From assembly GCA_026874595.1 (NCBI GenBank), contig CM049316.1:46805695-46869694 (forward strand): a stretch of 64,000 nt of DNA. The letters are read 5' to 3'. A program made the translations under genes and the position numbers. The DNA comes from Sipunculus nudus. Lineage: Eukaryota > Annelida > Sipuncula > Golfingiida > Sipunculidae. Shown here piece by piece: positions 1-12,780 of this stretch. Numbering within the stretch: position 1 is the first letter of the stretch; the number at the start of each line of letters is the position of its first letter. A model generated the notes under the pieces. It had not been told where the DNA came from, made no database searches, and worked only from the letters and a program-made list of their open reading frames with translations.

Positions 1-250
1 TTCATCCCAAACCTTCCATCTTTCACATTTGGCTCACCAACCAGTAGGAGCGGAACCCTATTGATTTTTAGGTCACATGGGTCAAGGTCACAGGACCCAC
101 ATTTTGAAAAAGTTCATGAAAATGTTTTTGTAGACAATTTTAGCTGCATGAGTGTCAAGTCCCCTTTGGTCCGTAGTATAATAAAGTATGGTAAACTTGA
201 CAACAATTTTTTTATGAAATACTCCTCTGATTTTTCAATATTTTTAAAAT
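1..250. repeat. Possible edge of a dispersed element with AGGTCA-type half sites
   Basis: AGGTCA lies at 70-75 and GGGTCAAGGTCA at 79-90. The same doubled half-site occurs in the roughly 300-bp repeats at 55.3-55.95 kb, so this may be the truncated end of a related dispersed element. The rest of the stretch is ordinary AT-rich sequence with no supported gene. The link between the two regions is inference from a short motif. Confidence 0.3.
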
Positions 251-446
251 GATCAGTTTCCACAAATTTTATAAATTAAAATTTTTCAAAGGATGAAGAT
301 TTGATCAATAAACAGCATCCTAATTTGTCACAAGCTGCCTTTATATAGGAGAATACATGCTGATTTCATAAAAAAATATGGCAGTTCAGTATTTGCATTT
401 TGAAATAACAAAAGGATGCACTTATTGCATGTATTCTCTAGCAGAG

Positions 447-3100
447 CAATGCTTTTTAGAACATCTAGTCATATTGATGGCTCATAATACCATATCTTTG
501 TTCTCTGTCTAAGAAATACTAAATGAAGGCTTATGATACCATCTCTTGATTCTCTGCCTTAGAAATACTAAGGAAAGGCTCAAAATACCACATCTAGTTT
601 CTCTGTCTAGGATATGCTTATTAAAGCATCAAGTCATATTGAAGGTTCACAATACCATCTATTGATTCTCTGTCTAGGATATGCTTATTAAAGCATCTAG
701 TCATATTGAACGTTCACAATACCATCTATTGATTCTCTGTCTAGGATATGCTTATTAAAGCATCTAGTCATATTGAACGTTCACAATACCATCTATTGAT
801 TCTCTCTCTGGGATATGCTTATTAAATCATCTAGTCATATTGAAGGTTCACAATACCATCTATTGATTCTCTGTCTAGGATATGTTTATAAAAGCATCTA
901 GTCATATTGAAGGTTCACAATACCATCTATTGATTCTCTGTCTGGGATATGCTTATTAAAGCATCTAATCATATTGAAGGTTCACAATACCATCTGTTGA
1001 TTCTCTCTCTAGGATATGCTTATTAAAGCATCTAGTCATATTGAAGGTTCACAATACCATCTATTGATTCTCTGTCTGGGATATGCTTATTAAAGCATCT
1101 AGTCATTTTGAAGGCTCACAATACCATCTCTTGATTCTCATGCTGTCTCTACTATCTCTTGATTCTCTGTCTATGAAACTCATTATGAAGCATCGAGTCA
1201 TGGTGAAGGCTAACAATACCATCTCCTGATTCTCTGTCTAAGAAATGCCTAATGAAGCATCTGGTCATATTGAAGACTCACAATACCATATCTTGATTCT
1301 CTGTCTCTACTATCTCAGCTTCTCTGTCTAAGAAATGCTTATTGAAGTACCTAGTCATTTTGAGGGCTCATAATACCATCTCTTGATTTTCTTTCTAAGA
1401 AATGCTTATTGAAGTATCCAGTCATATTGAAGGCTCATAATACCGTCTCTTGATTCTCTGTCTAAGTAATACTTAATGAAGCATCTGGTCATATTCAAGG
1501 CTTATAATACCATATCTTGAATCTGTCTCTACTATCTCTTCATTCAGTGTCTAAAAAATGTTTAATGAAGTACCTAGTCATATTGAAGGCTCATAATACC
1601 ATCTCTTGATTTTCTTTCTAAGAAATGCATATTGAAGTATCCAGTCATATTGACGGCTTTTAATACCATATCTTAATTCTTTGTCTCTACTATCTCTGAT
1701 TCTCTGTCTAAGAAATGCTTTACAAGTACATAGTCATATTGACGGCTCATAATACCATATCTTGATTCTCTGTCTCTATCTCTTCATTCTCTGTCTAAGA
1801 AATGCCGAATGAACCATCTAGTCATATTGAAGGCTCACAATACCATATCTTGATTCTCTGTCTAAGAAATGCCTAATGAAGCATCTAGCCATATTGAAGG
1901 CTCACAATACCATCTCTTGATTCTTTGTCTCTACTATCTTGATTCTCTGTCTGAGAAATGCTTATTGAAGTTTCCAGTCAAATTGAAGGCTCATAATACC
2001 ATCTCTTGATTCTCTATCTAAGAAATGCCTAATGAACCATCTAGCCATATTGAAGGCTCACAATACCATCTCTTGATTCTCTGTCTCTACTATCTCTTGA
2101 TTCTCTGTCTCTACTATCTCTTGATTCTCTGTCTAAGAAATGCTTATTGAAGTTTCCAGTCAAACTGAAGGCTCATAATACCATCTCTTGATTCTCTATC
2201 TAAGAAATGCCTAATGAACCATCTAGCCATATTGAAGACTTACAATACCATATCTTGATTCTCTGTCTCTACTATCTCAGCTTCTCTGTCTAAGAAATGC
2301 TTATTGAAGAACCTAGTCATATTGTTGGCAGTCAGATTGAAGACTCATAATACTATCTCTTGATTCTCTGGCTAAGAAATGCTTATTGAAGGTTCCAGTC
2401 ATATTGAAGGCTCACAATACCATCTCTTGATTCTCTGTCTAAGAAATGCTTAATAAAGCATCTGGTCATATTGAAGACTCACAATACCATATCTTGATTC
2501 TCTGTCTCTACTATCTCAGCTTCTCTGTCTAAGAAATGCTTATTGAAGTACCTAGTCATTTTGAAGGCTCATAATACCGTCTCTTGATTCTCTGTCTAAG
2601 AAATGCTTAATGAAGCATCTGGTCATATTGAAGGCTTATAATACCATATCTTGATTCTCTGTCTCTACTATCTCTTCATTCTCTGTCTAATAAATGCTTA
2701 ATGATCTAGTCATATTGAAGGCTCATAATACCATATCTTGATTCTCTGTCTCTACTATCTCTTCATTCTCTGTCTAAGAAATGCTTAATGATCTAGTCAT
2801 ATTGAAGGCTCATAATGCCATATAAATTGATTCTCTGTCTAGGCTATGCATATTGAAGTAACTTGTGATATTGAAGGCTTTTAATACCATATCTTAATTC
2901 TTTGTCTCTACTATCTCTGATTCTCTGTCTAAGAAATGCTTTTTGAAGTACCTAGTCATATTGAAGGCCCACAATACCATATCTTGATTCTCTGTCTAAG
3001 AAATGCTTAATGAAGCATCTAGTCCTACTGACAGCTCACAATACCTAGTCATACATATTACAGTCATATGGAAGGCTTGATCACAATACATAGTCATTGG
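447..3100. repeat. Minisatellite array, 67-bp core unit, composite and degenerate
   Basis: About 2.65 kb of tandem repeats. In the homogeneous part (about 600-1130) the unit is 67 bp: GAAGGTTCAC-type words recur at 641 and 708. Each unit carries TATTG...CAATA and ATGCTT-ATTA-AAGCAT, two short inverted repeats. From about 1130 onward units vary in length and often gain a block containing CTCTACTATCTC plus a second copy of GATTCTCTGTCT, giving a composite pattern. No stop-free frame of note crosses it. It is non-coding tandem DNA. Confidence 0.93.
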
Positions 3101-3552
3101 CATGCAATTTTTACTGGAACACTTTCATCTTCACTGATACCATGCTGGTGTGTTCACATTGACATGTTCTCTTTCCATTTCTAGTCCATTATAATTACTT
3201 TTGCTTTTCTTGGACTACCATCATATTCTATAATATGTTTATAACTTTAATACTGTCTTCAGCATATTTGTCACAGTTGCCTGTTGTATGATTGATTTTG
3301 TGTGTCAGATTTGCCAGATTGTTTTTAAAGCAAAATACACCCAGAGAATAGTGACACCTGTCAGTGACAGTCATATCAGACTAAGTTTCAAGAGCTAGAG
3401 GAACAAGCATACATATATCTTAGCAAACATTGTACAGTTATACAGTGAAAGGCGTAGCCAGTTATGGACACTTGATGGATCTTGGTTTTCCCATGAATAT
3501 TATGTTAACCAAGTTAAAGAATCTACAGGGTTCTCATTCCTCATGTGTCTGT
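3101..3552. other. Unique AT-rich spacer
   Basis: Single-copy-looking sequence between two tandem arrays. I see no exon, RNA gene or repeat. Confidence 0.6.
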
Positions 3553-4762
3553 AATAGATGGGTGTCTGTAATAGATGGGTGTCTGTAATAGATGGGTGCC
3601 TGTAATAGATGGGTGTCTGTAATAGATGGGTGTCTGTAATGGATGGGTGTCTGTAATAGATGGGTGTCTATAATCGATGAGTGCCTGTAATAGATGAGTG
3701 TATGTAAAAGATGGGTGTATGTTATAGATTGGTGTCTATCATAGATGTGTGTCTGTCATAGATGGTTGACTGCAGTATATAGGTGTCTGTAATAGATGGG
3801 TGTCTGTAATAGATGGGTGTCTGTAATGGATGGGTGTCTGTAATAGATGGGTGTCTGTAATAGATGGGTGCCTGTAATAGATGGGTGTGTGTAATAAATG
3901 GATGCCTGTAATAGAGGGGTGTCTGAAATCGATGAGTGCCTGTAATAGATGGGTGTGTGTAATAAATGGATGCCTGTAATAGAGGGGTGTCTGAAATCGA
4001 TGAGTGCCTGTAATAGATGGGTGTATGTAAAAGATGGGTGTATGTAATAGATTGGTGTCTATCATAGATGGGTGTCTGTCATAGATGGTTGACTGCAGTA
4101 TATAGGTGTCTGTTATAGATGGGTGTTTGCAATAGATTGGCGTCTGTAATAGATGGGTGTCTGTAATAAGTGGGCGTCTTTAATAGGTGGGTGTCTTTAA
4201 TAGGTGGGCGTCTATAAAAAAAAGGGTGTTTGTAATAGGTGGGGGTCTGAAATAGATGGGTGTCTGTAATAGATGGATGTATGTAACAGATCGGTGTCTG
4301 TAACCGATGGGTGTTTGCAATAGACCGGCGTCTGTAATAGATGGGTGTTTGTCATAGATGGGTGTCTTTAATAGATGGGTGTCTGAAATAGATGGGTGTC
4401 TGTAATAGATGGGTGTCTGTGATAGATGGGTGTCTGTAATAGATGGGTGTCTGTAATAGATGGGTGTCTGTGATAGAGGGGTGTCTGTTAAAAGAGGGGT
4501 GTCTGTAATAGAGGGTGTCTGTATTAGGTATCTCTAATTGAAGGGTGTCTGTAAAGATGGGTGTCTGTAATAAATCGGTGTGTATAATCGATGGGTGTCT
4601 GTAATAGGTGAGTGTCTGTAAAAATTAGTGTCTGTTATAGATGAGCGTTTGTAATAAATGGGTGTCTATAATAGGTAGGTGTCTATAATAGGTAGGTGTC
4701 TATAATAGGTGGGTGTCTATAATAGATGGATGTCTGTAATAGATGGATGTCTATCAGATATA
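3553..4762. repeat. Minisatellite array, 17-bp unit
   Basis: About 70 copies of a 17-bp unit with consensus ATGGGTGTCTGTAATAG. A distinctive segment containing GGTTGACTGCAGTATATAGG occurs at about 3764 and again 323 bp later (exactly 19 units), and GTGTGTGTAATAAATG recurs 68 bp apart (4 units). Whole blocks of units have therefore been duplicated. Because 17 is not a multiple of three, a stop-free unit gives open frames in several registers. The 108-codon minus-strand frame here is such a by-product. Confidence 0.96.
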
Positions 4763-6100
4763 ATAGAGGTTTGCCTATGGGTCATAAAAATGGTTTTAAC
4801 CTGTCTTAGACAGGCAAAACCTGCAGGAAAAGGCAGTTTTCAATTGTACCAATTCATTAGAAAGGGGAACAACTGGACGTTTTCATCATTAGTAGCTGAT
4901 AAGTAGTACATTACACAAAAAGAAAATATTTTTCACATGGGGTTCCACCAACTAGCTTTATTCCTTTACTTATCTATGAAAATGGTCTATAATTTCTTAT
5001 ACTTTCAGCCATTTAGGCCTTCATCATCTATATTTTCGTGGGTTTTTTTCACTGCTTAATCTTGTTTTTGATTTAACTGTATTACTATTTTAAACATTCA
5101 GTTCTTTTTGCATGCAAGTGTGCATGTAGAATGGCATGTAGTATAGCAGAATCAGGTTTACACTGAGCAAAGGGTGACTGACTGTTTGATATGATGGTAG
5201 GACGCATCTTAAGTGGAAAGGCCAATTTTTCTACAGAAAGGCAAACCTATTTTAATGCCCTTCCATTGGAAAGGTGAAAATTTCAAATTATTACGATTCC
5301 TTAAGGTATTTACTCTTGTGCAATGATGGGACAACCTGTTGCTCGGTGAAAATAAATACCTATAAAAGCGGCCTAGTCTTTATTTACTAGATATAATCTA
5401 TTAAATTTTTGCAAAAATAGGCCAGAAAATGCCAATTGTACAGCACAAAAGCTGTTTGTTTTGTGTATATCCATGTGTTAATAAAATGTGGGGGGCCTGA
5501 CAAAAAAAATCAAAACACATTTACGAAGGACGGCTGGAGGCAAATCAGATGAACCAGAGTTTTGCAAAGTGCCTTCATACAACTAGTGACCTTATAACTT
5601 CCGCACCTAAGCAACGACCACCTAGTAAAGTGCATGGATTTTCGTCTATCAAAACTGCTGTGTTTACTAACAGCTTGTGCATAAAAAAGCACATGCCTCT
5701 GTCACATGTCACACAGAAGCATTATAAGAACTTTTCCTTTAAAAAATTATCAAAAGTTCGGTCAAATGAATTACCAAAAGTTCGGTCAAATGTAAGCAGT
5801 TAAAGGCAGAAATCCCATAAATTCTGTGGAAGGTGAATAACCGCCAGCTTGAAGTAAAAAGCAACCTGATATGTAAAATCATTTAATGGAAATGATCATA
5901 TCATAAGTGGTTAATTAAGGTTTCTCACATGTGGCATACTTTTATTCTTCCTACTTTTAGCCATGATAAAGAAATAGACACAGTGCATGTCTTGAGGTTA
6001 TAGCTGAGGCACATTTATAATTATTGTTTGTGTTAAGTAGTCTGATATTATTCTGTCCAGGTAGTCAACAGATATTTGATTAAATCTTTGATGTAACATT
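4763..6100. other. Unique AT-rich sequence
   Basis: No gene supported. The only local structure is a short direct repeat at about 5748-5792, where AAAAGTTCGGTCAAATG occurs twice, separated by a few bases. Two opposed short open frames at 5510-5803 have no splice or codon support. Confidence 0.5.
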
Positions 6101-6480
6101 CTTCTTTTCATCAGGTTATTCCTGAATTAAAAATCCCAGCAGCTAGCCCCAGCACAGCAGATGGAGCAGCTCCTTGGTTATTTTTACGTTCTGCTCTTGA
6201 TTCTATCCGAGCTCCATTCATCATGTGTGTTAGATTTGTATTCCCTGCTTCCCAGGCTGTCTGTTTAATGTAAATGGAAGAGTACATTTTTGTCATCAAA
6301 ATATTAAGTAATACACAGGAAGTAAAGATTTAACATTTTCCTTGGCCGTAAAAAGTGCAGGAAGATGTTATTTTAGAGACACTCTGTAAAAACATCTGGT
6401 ATTTCTACATTGGGCGTCTTTGCTTCCTGCGACACAGGACAGGTGGTTTTGTCACATAATCTCTTTCAGGGTGTCTTTGC
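6100..6480. promoter_or_regulatory. Candidate regulatory island (GC-richer, repeat-free)
   Basis: The base composition rises above the flanks and there is no tandem or dispersed repeat. The run around 6130-6260 is the most complex. This is consistent with a conserved non-coding element, but conservation was not tested. Confidence 0.25.
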
Positions 6481-7440
6481 TCTTTTCCTTTTATTTCCAT
6501 TCTCTAAATATACCACCAACCAAGAAATCTAAAAACTCAGATATAAATGAATTATGATTTTGTTTTTTGCACAAATTATAAAAAGGAAAATATAATTTTA
6601 GGATAGTTAGGCTCATTTTTTTTAAATTAACTCAAAAACTGATGTCCTTAATAGATAAAAGGCAAGATTTGATGTGAAGAACTTAAGGCTATTGTATAAA
6701 AAGTAACTGTTTTGTATTGATTTATAGTATCAGTGAAGGATGAATGGTCTTTGGTCCTGATATAGATACCCCTTTTTATAGGTCTTTTGTGCTTGTTTCA
6801 GTGAGCATAGTTCAAATATATTATATATATATACTCATAAATCTTTATATAGGTATGTATGAAATAATGAATAATTTAAGGTATGCCCTTAATCTTCCAT
6901 GTGTTATCTCAAATCCCTATCATGTATTTCAGTTTGAATTACAAACTTATCAATTTGATACATCCACCCTGAGTTTATATTTGAGTCAAGTATTATTTAG
7001 TCCATATCACCATTCTTAAAGACAGTTTGGTAAAATTTGGAAAAATACCAAGTAATTGCTATGCACACACACACTTTACAATGTTAACATCTGTTCATTA
7101 CAAAGCAGTAATAAAAAAAAACAAATGGAAATTTAATTTTCATGTCAGTAAATGTGGTTTCCTGATTTTTTTTGCACTTGCATCTTTGATGACATCTATA
7201 AATAATAAGCATGCATTATTCATAAATAATCTGAGTCCCTCCAGGCACACACCTTTGATGATTCCTTACTTTTCTTAATTTATGATAAAGAATTATTATT
7301 TATAATGTATTCATATTTTATCAGTATTGAGTAAGCCATCTGCTTCTTCTCGATCATCCTTAATCTTGTTATGTTTTCATCTTCGTGTGGGGATGCTCAC
7401 ATTTATCAAGGATATTTGTGATAATTTCTGGGGAGCCTTA
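6481..7440. other. AT-rich sequence without supported features
   Basis: Very AT-rich. The short open frames at 6744-7019 and 7027-7278 have low-complexity composition and no initiation or splice context that I trust. Confidence 0.5.
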
Positions 7441-8340
7441 AAGCAAAACTGGTCATTTGGATAGAGTATCCTGAGATTTAGTAGCACACTTTTCCCCAGA
7501 GTACTAGTTAACTACCATAGCTAAGATGAATGGATTATAGGGGCCAAACAGTTCAACAACTGGCCAATAAAGCATAAATGAGCTTTGGGCTGTCTTTGAA
7601 GTTTATACAGATCCAGAGAATGATCATGACTGTCTGCATGAAATATTGATGGCGTCATAATACATTTTGGCTGGATTTTTACACTTTCATCTCCAAAAGC
7701 CATCCATATAAGCACACATGCTATGTAAGAGTGTTGGCCATGCAGGCCGTGGTTTTCCCATGGGCCACCAGGGTGTGCAGTGGAGTCCCCCTTTGATGTA
7801 GATAATAATCCCATCAAAATTTCATGATGCTTAATCTCAATTATTCACCAGTTGAGGTTCCACACAAGAAGAGTTTTACACATTATCCTTGGTCATACCC
7901 TACATGAAAGACGTCGGCATTCATCACAGAGTTTTTCTATCTTTGATTCCCATGTCCGATGCTATATTTCATTGTCGGCCATAAATGCATTATTAATTGA
8001 CACAATAAGAACTGATGCTTATAAGTTTCTCATCCCCTTCTGTTTAATATCGGGCACAACGAGATGATTGCATGAGCCGTGAACCCACCGTTAGACTAAG
8101 ACACTCATCTCTGATCATCCTACCTGCCAGGGTCACCATAGCAACCCAGAAAACAAGCCTTCTCAAATGCCTTTAAATGGGAGTAAAAACAAATTTGGAT
8201 GCTTCTTGAGTTGCTGCTGCTTGCCGGCAGTGCTGTACTCTCATGCATGCCGGTGTAGACCCACAAAGAGCAACTGGTCAATACAGGACAGGGACTGATT
8301 TCATGAGGGTTCCATCTCCCTAACACGTCACAAGTCTTCT
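7441..8340. promoter_or_regulatory. Candidate regulatory island
   Basis: About 900 bp of GC-richer, repeat-free sequence. It contains CTTTGAT (TCF/LEF-like) at 7951-7957, CCATAAA at 7979-7985, the homeodomain-like core TTAATTGACA at 7993-8002 and ACAATAAG (SOX-like) at 8002-8009, clustered within 60 bp. Binding is inferred from motif form only. The open frames on both strands here look accidental. Confidence 0.35.
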
Positions 8341-8830
8341 ACCTGCCTGAAACAACTTCATAGTAAGTCATTATTTATCATCCAACCCCCTGGTTATGGT
8401 ATCATAATCTGATCTTTAACACTGAACTGAAGCAGGCATGCAAATATTGAAATATGCAATTCTTGTCCCCCCTTGTCTTTCCATGGCCCTCTCCTAACCA
8501 GCAATCATGACTTGGTGTTCCTCCTAGGGGATTTAACGGGCTTACAAGCATGAGGGATGGGCTGTTTATTGTAAGATGCTCCAGGACTCTGATACGCTAT
8601 ATATTTATGTCACTTGTACATCTCTTGTTCTGTCAGCACCAACAGCTCTCAGTCCTTCCAAGATGCAGCTTCCGGAGCCCTCAGGCAGCATCTTGACTCA
8701 TAATGAGATGATGCTGTTATCTTATCTGCTTTATGAAGTGATATCTTATCATTATAGATCACACATAGCCCACATGCTTGAGTGTGGGGGAAAAACTCCA
8801 GTGATCCCCAATTGCATAAAACCCAAGTAA
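8341..8830. promoter_or_regulatory. Candidate regulatory island with a GATA-site cluster
   Basis: Three TTATC words (GATAA on the minus strand) lie at 8717-8721, 8722-8726 and 8746-8750, inside a GC-richer island. An octamer-like ATGCAAAT lies near 8437. A role as enhancer is inference. Confidence 0.3.
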
Positions 8831-9830
8831 AAAACAGAACTAGGTTAATTTGTGCAAAACAAATTACTCATTTTGTGTCAGGTCAGTTTGACCCAAATAA
8901 GTTTGTAATTTGTTTGTGTTTAAAATTATATAAAAATTATTTTGTATAGGGACTGACAGGTTTGTAAAAAAAAACCAGAAATTGAATGTTACGTAAACTG
9001 GATAAATATATGTAAAATCACCTAATACTAGAACAATTTAAAATTCAGATATTCATACTTTGATCAAATTGTTAATTTGATATTTAAAAATGTTTGTATT
9101 TGGCAGTATATAGATTTCTTTATGGCAAAATGCTATAATGATAGTTTGAATAGCTGAAAACAAAAGTCATGTGTTAGTGAAGAATATAGATAGAATAAGA
9201 GTTTTAATTCTTCAGAATACTTTTTTAAATGTGCTCATTTCCCTTCATGTGAAAAATGATATTTACATGAAATATTATTTTCACATGTTTCATATCACAT
9301 TCATTTTATTGATATTTCATTATTAATAAATTTATTTAACAGATAAAATCAATCATAACATTTAATTATCCATAAATTAAAAAAAAAAACGTTTTTTTTT
9401 TGTAAATATTTATGTGGATATCTGAGTATATCTGAATATATCAGTCTGTGGTTAAGAAAAGAACTCACTTGCACAGTTTCACATGCACACACACACACAC
9501 ACACATGCACATGAGGAAAACTCCTTATAATCATACAACAGCATATCTTTTATAGTTTAGCTAAATTATTACTAATTGTGATGAGAAGAAAATACAGTCT
9601 AGAGCTGTCAAAAATTAAAAAAATAAATAAATTTTTTATTTAATGTTTACGTACAAAATCAGCATAATCTAATAACAATAGTAATAATAACAATAATCAT
9701 CATTAAATAAGTAATAATAAAAAAATGATAATATATCACCAATATAATTATTTATTGGTTATAATAATATCCCCCCTTATGTGAAAGCCAATAATTCAAC
9801 TGCAGTTTTGTTATTTATTCCCGTTTTTTT
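8831..9830. other. Very AT-rich sequence with a CA microsatellite
   Basis: Mostly A/T. It holds an (AC)n run at about 9485-9505 and the palindrome A10-CG-T10 at 9380-9401. No gene is supported. Confidence 0.6.
9485..9505. repeat. (AC)n microsatellite
   Basis: Dinucleotide run of about ten AC copies flanked by ATGC-like words. Confidence 0.9.
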
Positions 9831-10270
9831 TCATGAGTACAGTTCAGGGCTGGTGCTCATCATTTATGTACAAATACCAGATATCCAGGTTGTCATACAT
9901 ATATAATAAAGATATAGAGCATCTTAAGTAGAGTGGAGACTAATCGCTGTATACATCAAGTTAGCACAAGGCAGCTGGCCCCAAGCACCACTCAGCCAGG
10001 TCGTTATTATACCAGCGCTCAGCTACAACTCACAAATAATATTAATATTGCTGTGTTTTGTTTAATTAGGCAACAGCTGTGGGCTATTAATGAGTAAAAA
10101 CTGATGTTAAGTTGCCATGCTGGGGGCTCATCAACCTTGAGGCATTTCTTTGTGATATTCCGCTTACAACAGGTGTCCTGTTTTTTCCTGGTCATAACTA
10201 ACTGTTTGTATATTCATTGGTATGGTGTAAATAAATGGTCTGTCACTGTACAGTATCAGGCTGCATCATG
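9831..10270. promoter_or_regulatory. Candidate regulatory island
   Basis: GC-richer and repeat-free between AT-rich flanks. A CAGCTG E-box lies near 10073 and homeodomain-like AATTA cores lie nearby. Evidence is compositional only. Confidence 0.25.
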
Positions 10271-10309
10271 AGTATGATGGTCTGTCTCAGTGAATCAGTG
10301 TTTGTGTGT

Positions 10310-10630
10310 GTATGAGTACTGTAAATATATACATGTTATATGTTATAAAATATAAATATTTATTTATTCTAACATATTTATTATATGTATACATGTATAC
10401 TATATAAGTATATTTTATATTTATTATATGTATACATGTATACTATATAAGTTTATTTTATATATATTTATATAATATATAAATTTATTATAAATGTATA
10501 TATAACATATTATTATTATATATTTTAAATATATATATAGATATATATTATATGTTATATATTTTTTAAATGAATGATTATTTTTATCATTATTATTATT
10601 ATTATTATTATAATTAATATTATTATTGAC
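10310..10630. repeat. AT-rich low-complexity tract with a 43-bp duplication
   Basis: Nearly all A/T. A segment beginning ATATGTATACATG at 10383 is repeated 43 bp later at 10426; it includes the perfect palindrome GTATACATGTATAC. An (ATT)n run follows at about 10577-10610. Confidence 0.8.
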
Positions 10631-11690
10631 AATTATATTATTTTTTTAAGTCATATAGAAATATACAAAAAAAAACTAAAATAAGGTGACTGTTGGTTTC
10701 AATGGGGTGTAGAACCATGCATACATATACCAGGGAAGATCTGTTTTGAGGGAGTAGCCATCTGAGCACACATACATGTTTATTTAAAGTAAAACTGAAT
10801 TCCTCACCCTGATTAAACACTGGCCTGTGTAAGGTCTGAAATATTCCTAGAATTATACTTGTTTTGCTAGCCACTCAATCCCTTATTCCCTTTGCCAGGT
10901 TCTGTAAGTTTACTTCTTCTGGTTTTTTTTTTATTATTTAGTTTTGTCTTAGTTTGTTTAATTATATACAGTGGTCTGTAAGAGACTGGATGATCTTAAT
11001 TCTTATTTAATCATGTTCCAAGAAAGATGATCAGAGAATAAGAAAAAAGATGTTATATACCATATCTCAAAATTAAAAATAAATTGAATGAATTTGAGCA
11101 TTATGTGAAAAGGTGATCAGTTTAAAATTTAGATTTCATGTCTGATAATTACATGTCAATATTTAAGTTATAAAAGGATTTAAATCATAATATATAAATA
11201 TGAAATCAAACATATGATGCAATGATGTTTATTATCATATATTATCATATATAATATAACCTGACTTCAAAATTTTGTTAGATTTTCATTTGGGAATGTA
11301 TCATTGATTTGGTTGTCATAAGCTGTTCATAGTTTATCTCTTTTTTTTTCAATATCAGCAAAGTTTAATTTGCATTATAATTTGCCTCATGTATGCCTTT
11401 TTGACTGAATTTACAAAAAAAAATAACATTTAAATAACTTAGAATTTGATGAATTATGTGTTTAATTTATATGATTTCTTCTCTCTGGATATTCCTGTTG
11501 TTATTTAATTAAGATTGTTTAAATCATTAATAATTTAATAAGGTGATATCATAAGGTGACTAGCAAATTAGCAATCAAATAAAAATAGTGACAAAAATGT
11601 TGAGAAGCTACATAAGGAGATTTTATGAAATAATAAATAAATAAATAAAAGCAGGAATCAGTCTAAACACTTCAATAAGACAAGTTAATC
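10631..11690. other. AT-rich sequence without supported features
   Basis: No repeat or gene worth calling, apart from a short (AAAT)n run at about 11630-11649. Confidence 0.5.
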
Positions 11691-11840
11691 TTGAGCCTCT
11701 AGCCATTAGAATTTTATGTGTGAATTAGTGTAGTCTCTTGCCTGTAGGTGGCAACGCATACACATCTCATTAGAGTAACTGCCCATGCAGCCCGTCTCCT
11801 TTGACTGCACAATAAAGCCTTGTTTTATTGCAAAACAGCA
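11690..11840. promoter_or_regulatory. Small GC-richer island with a CTCF-like word
   Basis: CCTGTAGGTGGCAA at 11741-11754 agrees with the commonly cited CTCF core (CCASYAGRKGGCRS) at 12 of 14 positions by eye. It sits in a short GC-richer island surrounded by very AT-rich DNA. Function is inferred and no occupancy data are available. Confidence 0.25.
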
Positions 11841-12780
11841 TATTTTTTCCTTATGTTTTAATCACCTATATTTCTTTATTTTTTATTTTATAAATTTAAT
11901 TTTGTTTGTTTGATGTACATTATATGAAAATATTTTCTTTACTTAATTTATGGATCAATTGTGGTGATATTTGGATGGACAAGTTTACATAGTGAGTGAG
12001 AATTGTGACTGGGTTAGAAATGACAATATTGCAATTCACAAATAGAGCATGGAAACATTTTTGTCTGGAAATCCTGTTCACTAGTATAACAATGACCTCC
12101 ATGTGATGTTAACTACTCCTATTTTTTTTATCAGTTATTTATTATTTTATTCAAATTGTGATTTATGTTACACCACAGACTGTTAAGGGAACATTAAAGA
12201 TAATTTGAGTACGTTTTATGTCTGAAGTTTTTACATTATTTTTAGGATTCATTTTGCTGATCATACAAGGATGTACAGGTGTGCATCATGAATATGTTTA
12301 GGTTTTTTTTATTGATAAATTAACATTATTTTTATCTGTTTTATTAATTTCCATTTATTTTCTTTTTTAACTTTGCCAAAATTACTTTCTCCCGAATAAT
12401 AATACTTATTCAGGGAATTTTCAGTTCTGTTTTAAATTTATATTTAAATCCACATATATGCTTATTCACCAGCTAATGTATTTTTATCAGCTTTTTTTAT
12501 CAACTTTGTGATCTGTTTAAGTTTATATTTAAATACACCTATATACTAGTCACTAATTAATCAGTAATCAGGTTTATCAAGATATAAATTTATATGTCAC
12601 TGGTTGTGTAAATAGTAATTATTTGATAACATTATCCTCTTTAAAGATTAAATTATAAACTTTGTTTCATTGTTAACATAGATTAAAAGAGGTTTGACAT
12701 TTGTCATTTTGACTAATTTTTGTGATATTTTGTTCATGTTAATAATTAAGAAGTACAAAGATAAAGATATTGTTAGTTCA
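11841..12780. other. AT-rich sequence without supported features
   Basis: Composition is dominated by A/T runs. I see no exon, RNA gene or structured repeat. Confidence 0.5.

Noticed and set aside
3739-4065. 108-codon minus-strand frame
   Set aside because: It lies wholly in the 17-bp array; a stop-free unit yields open frames automatically.
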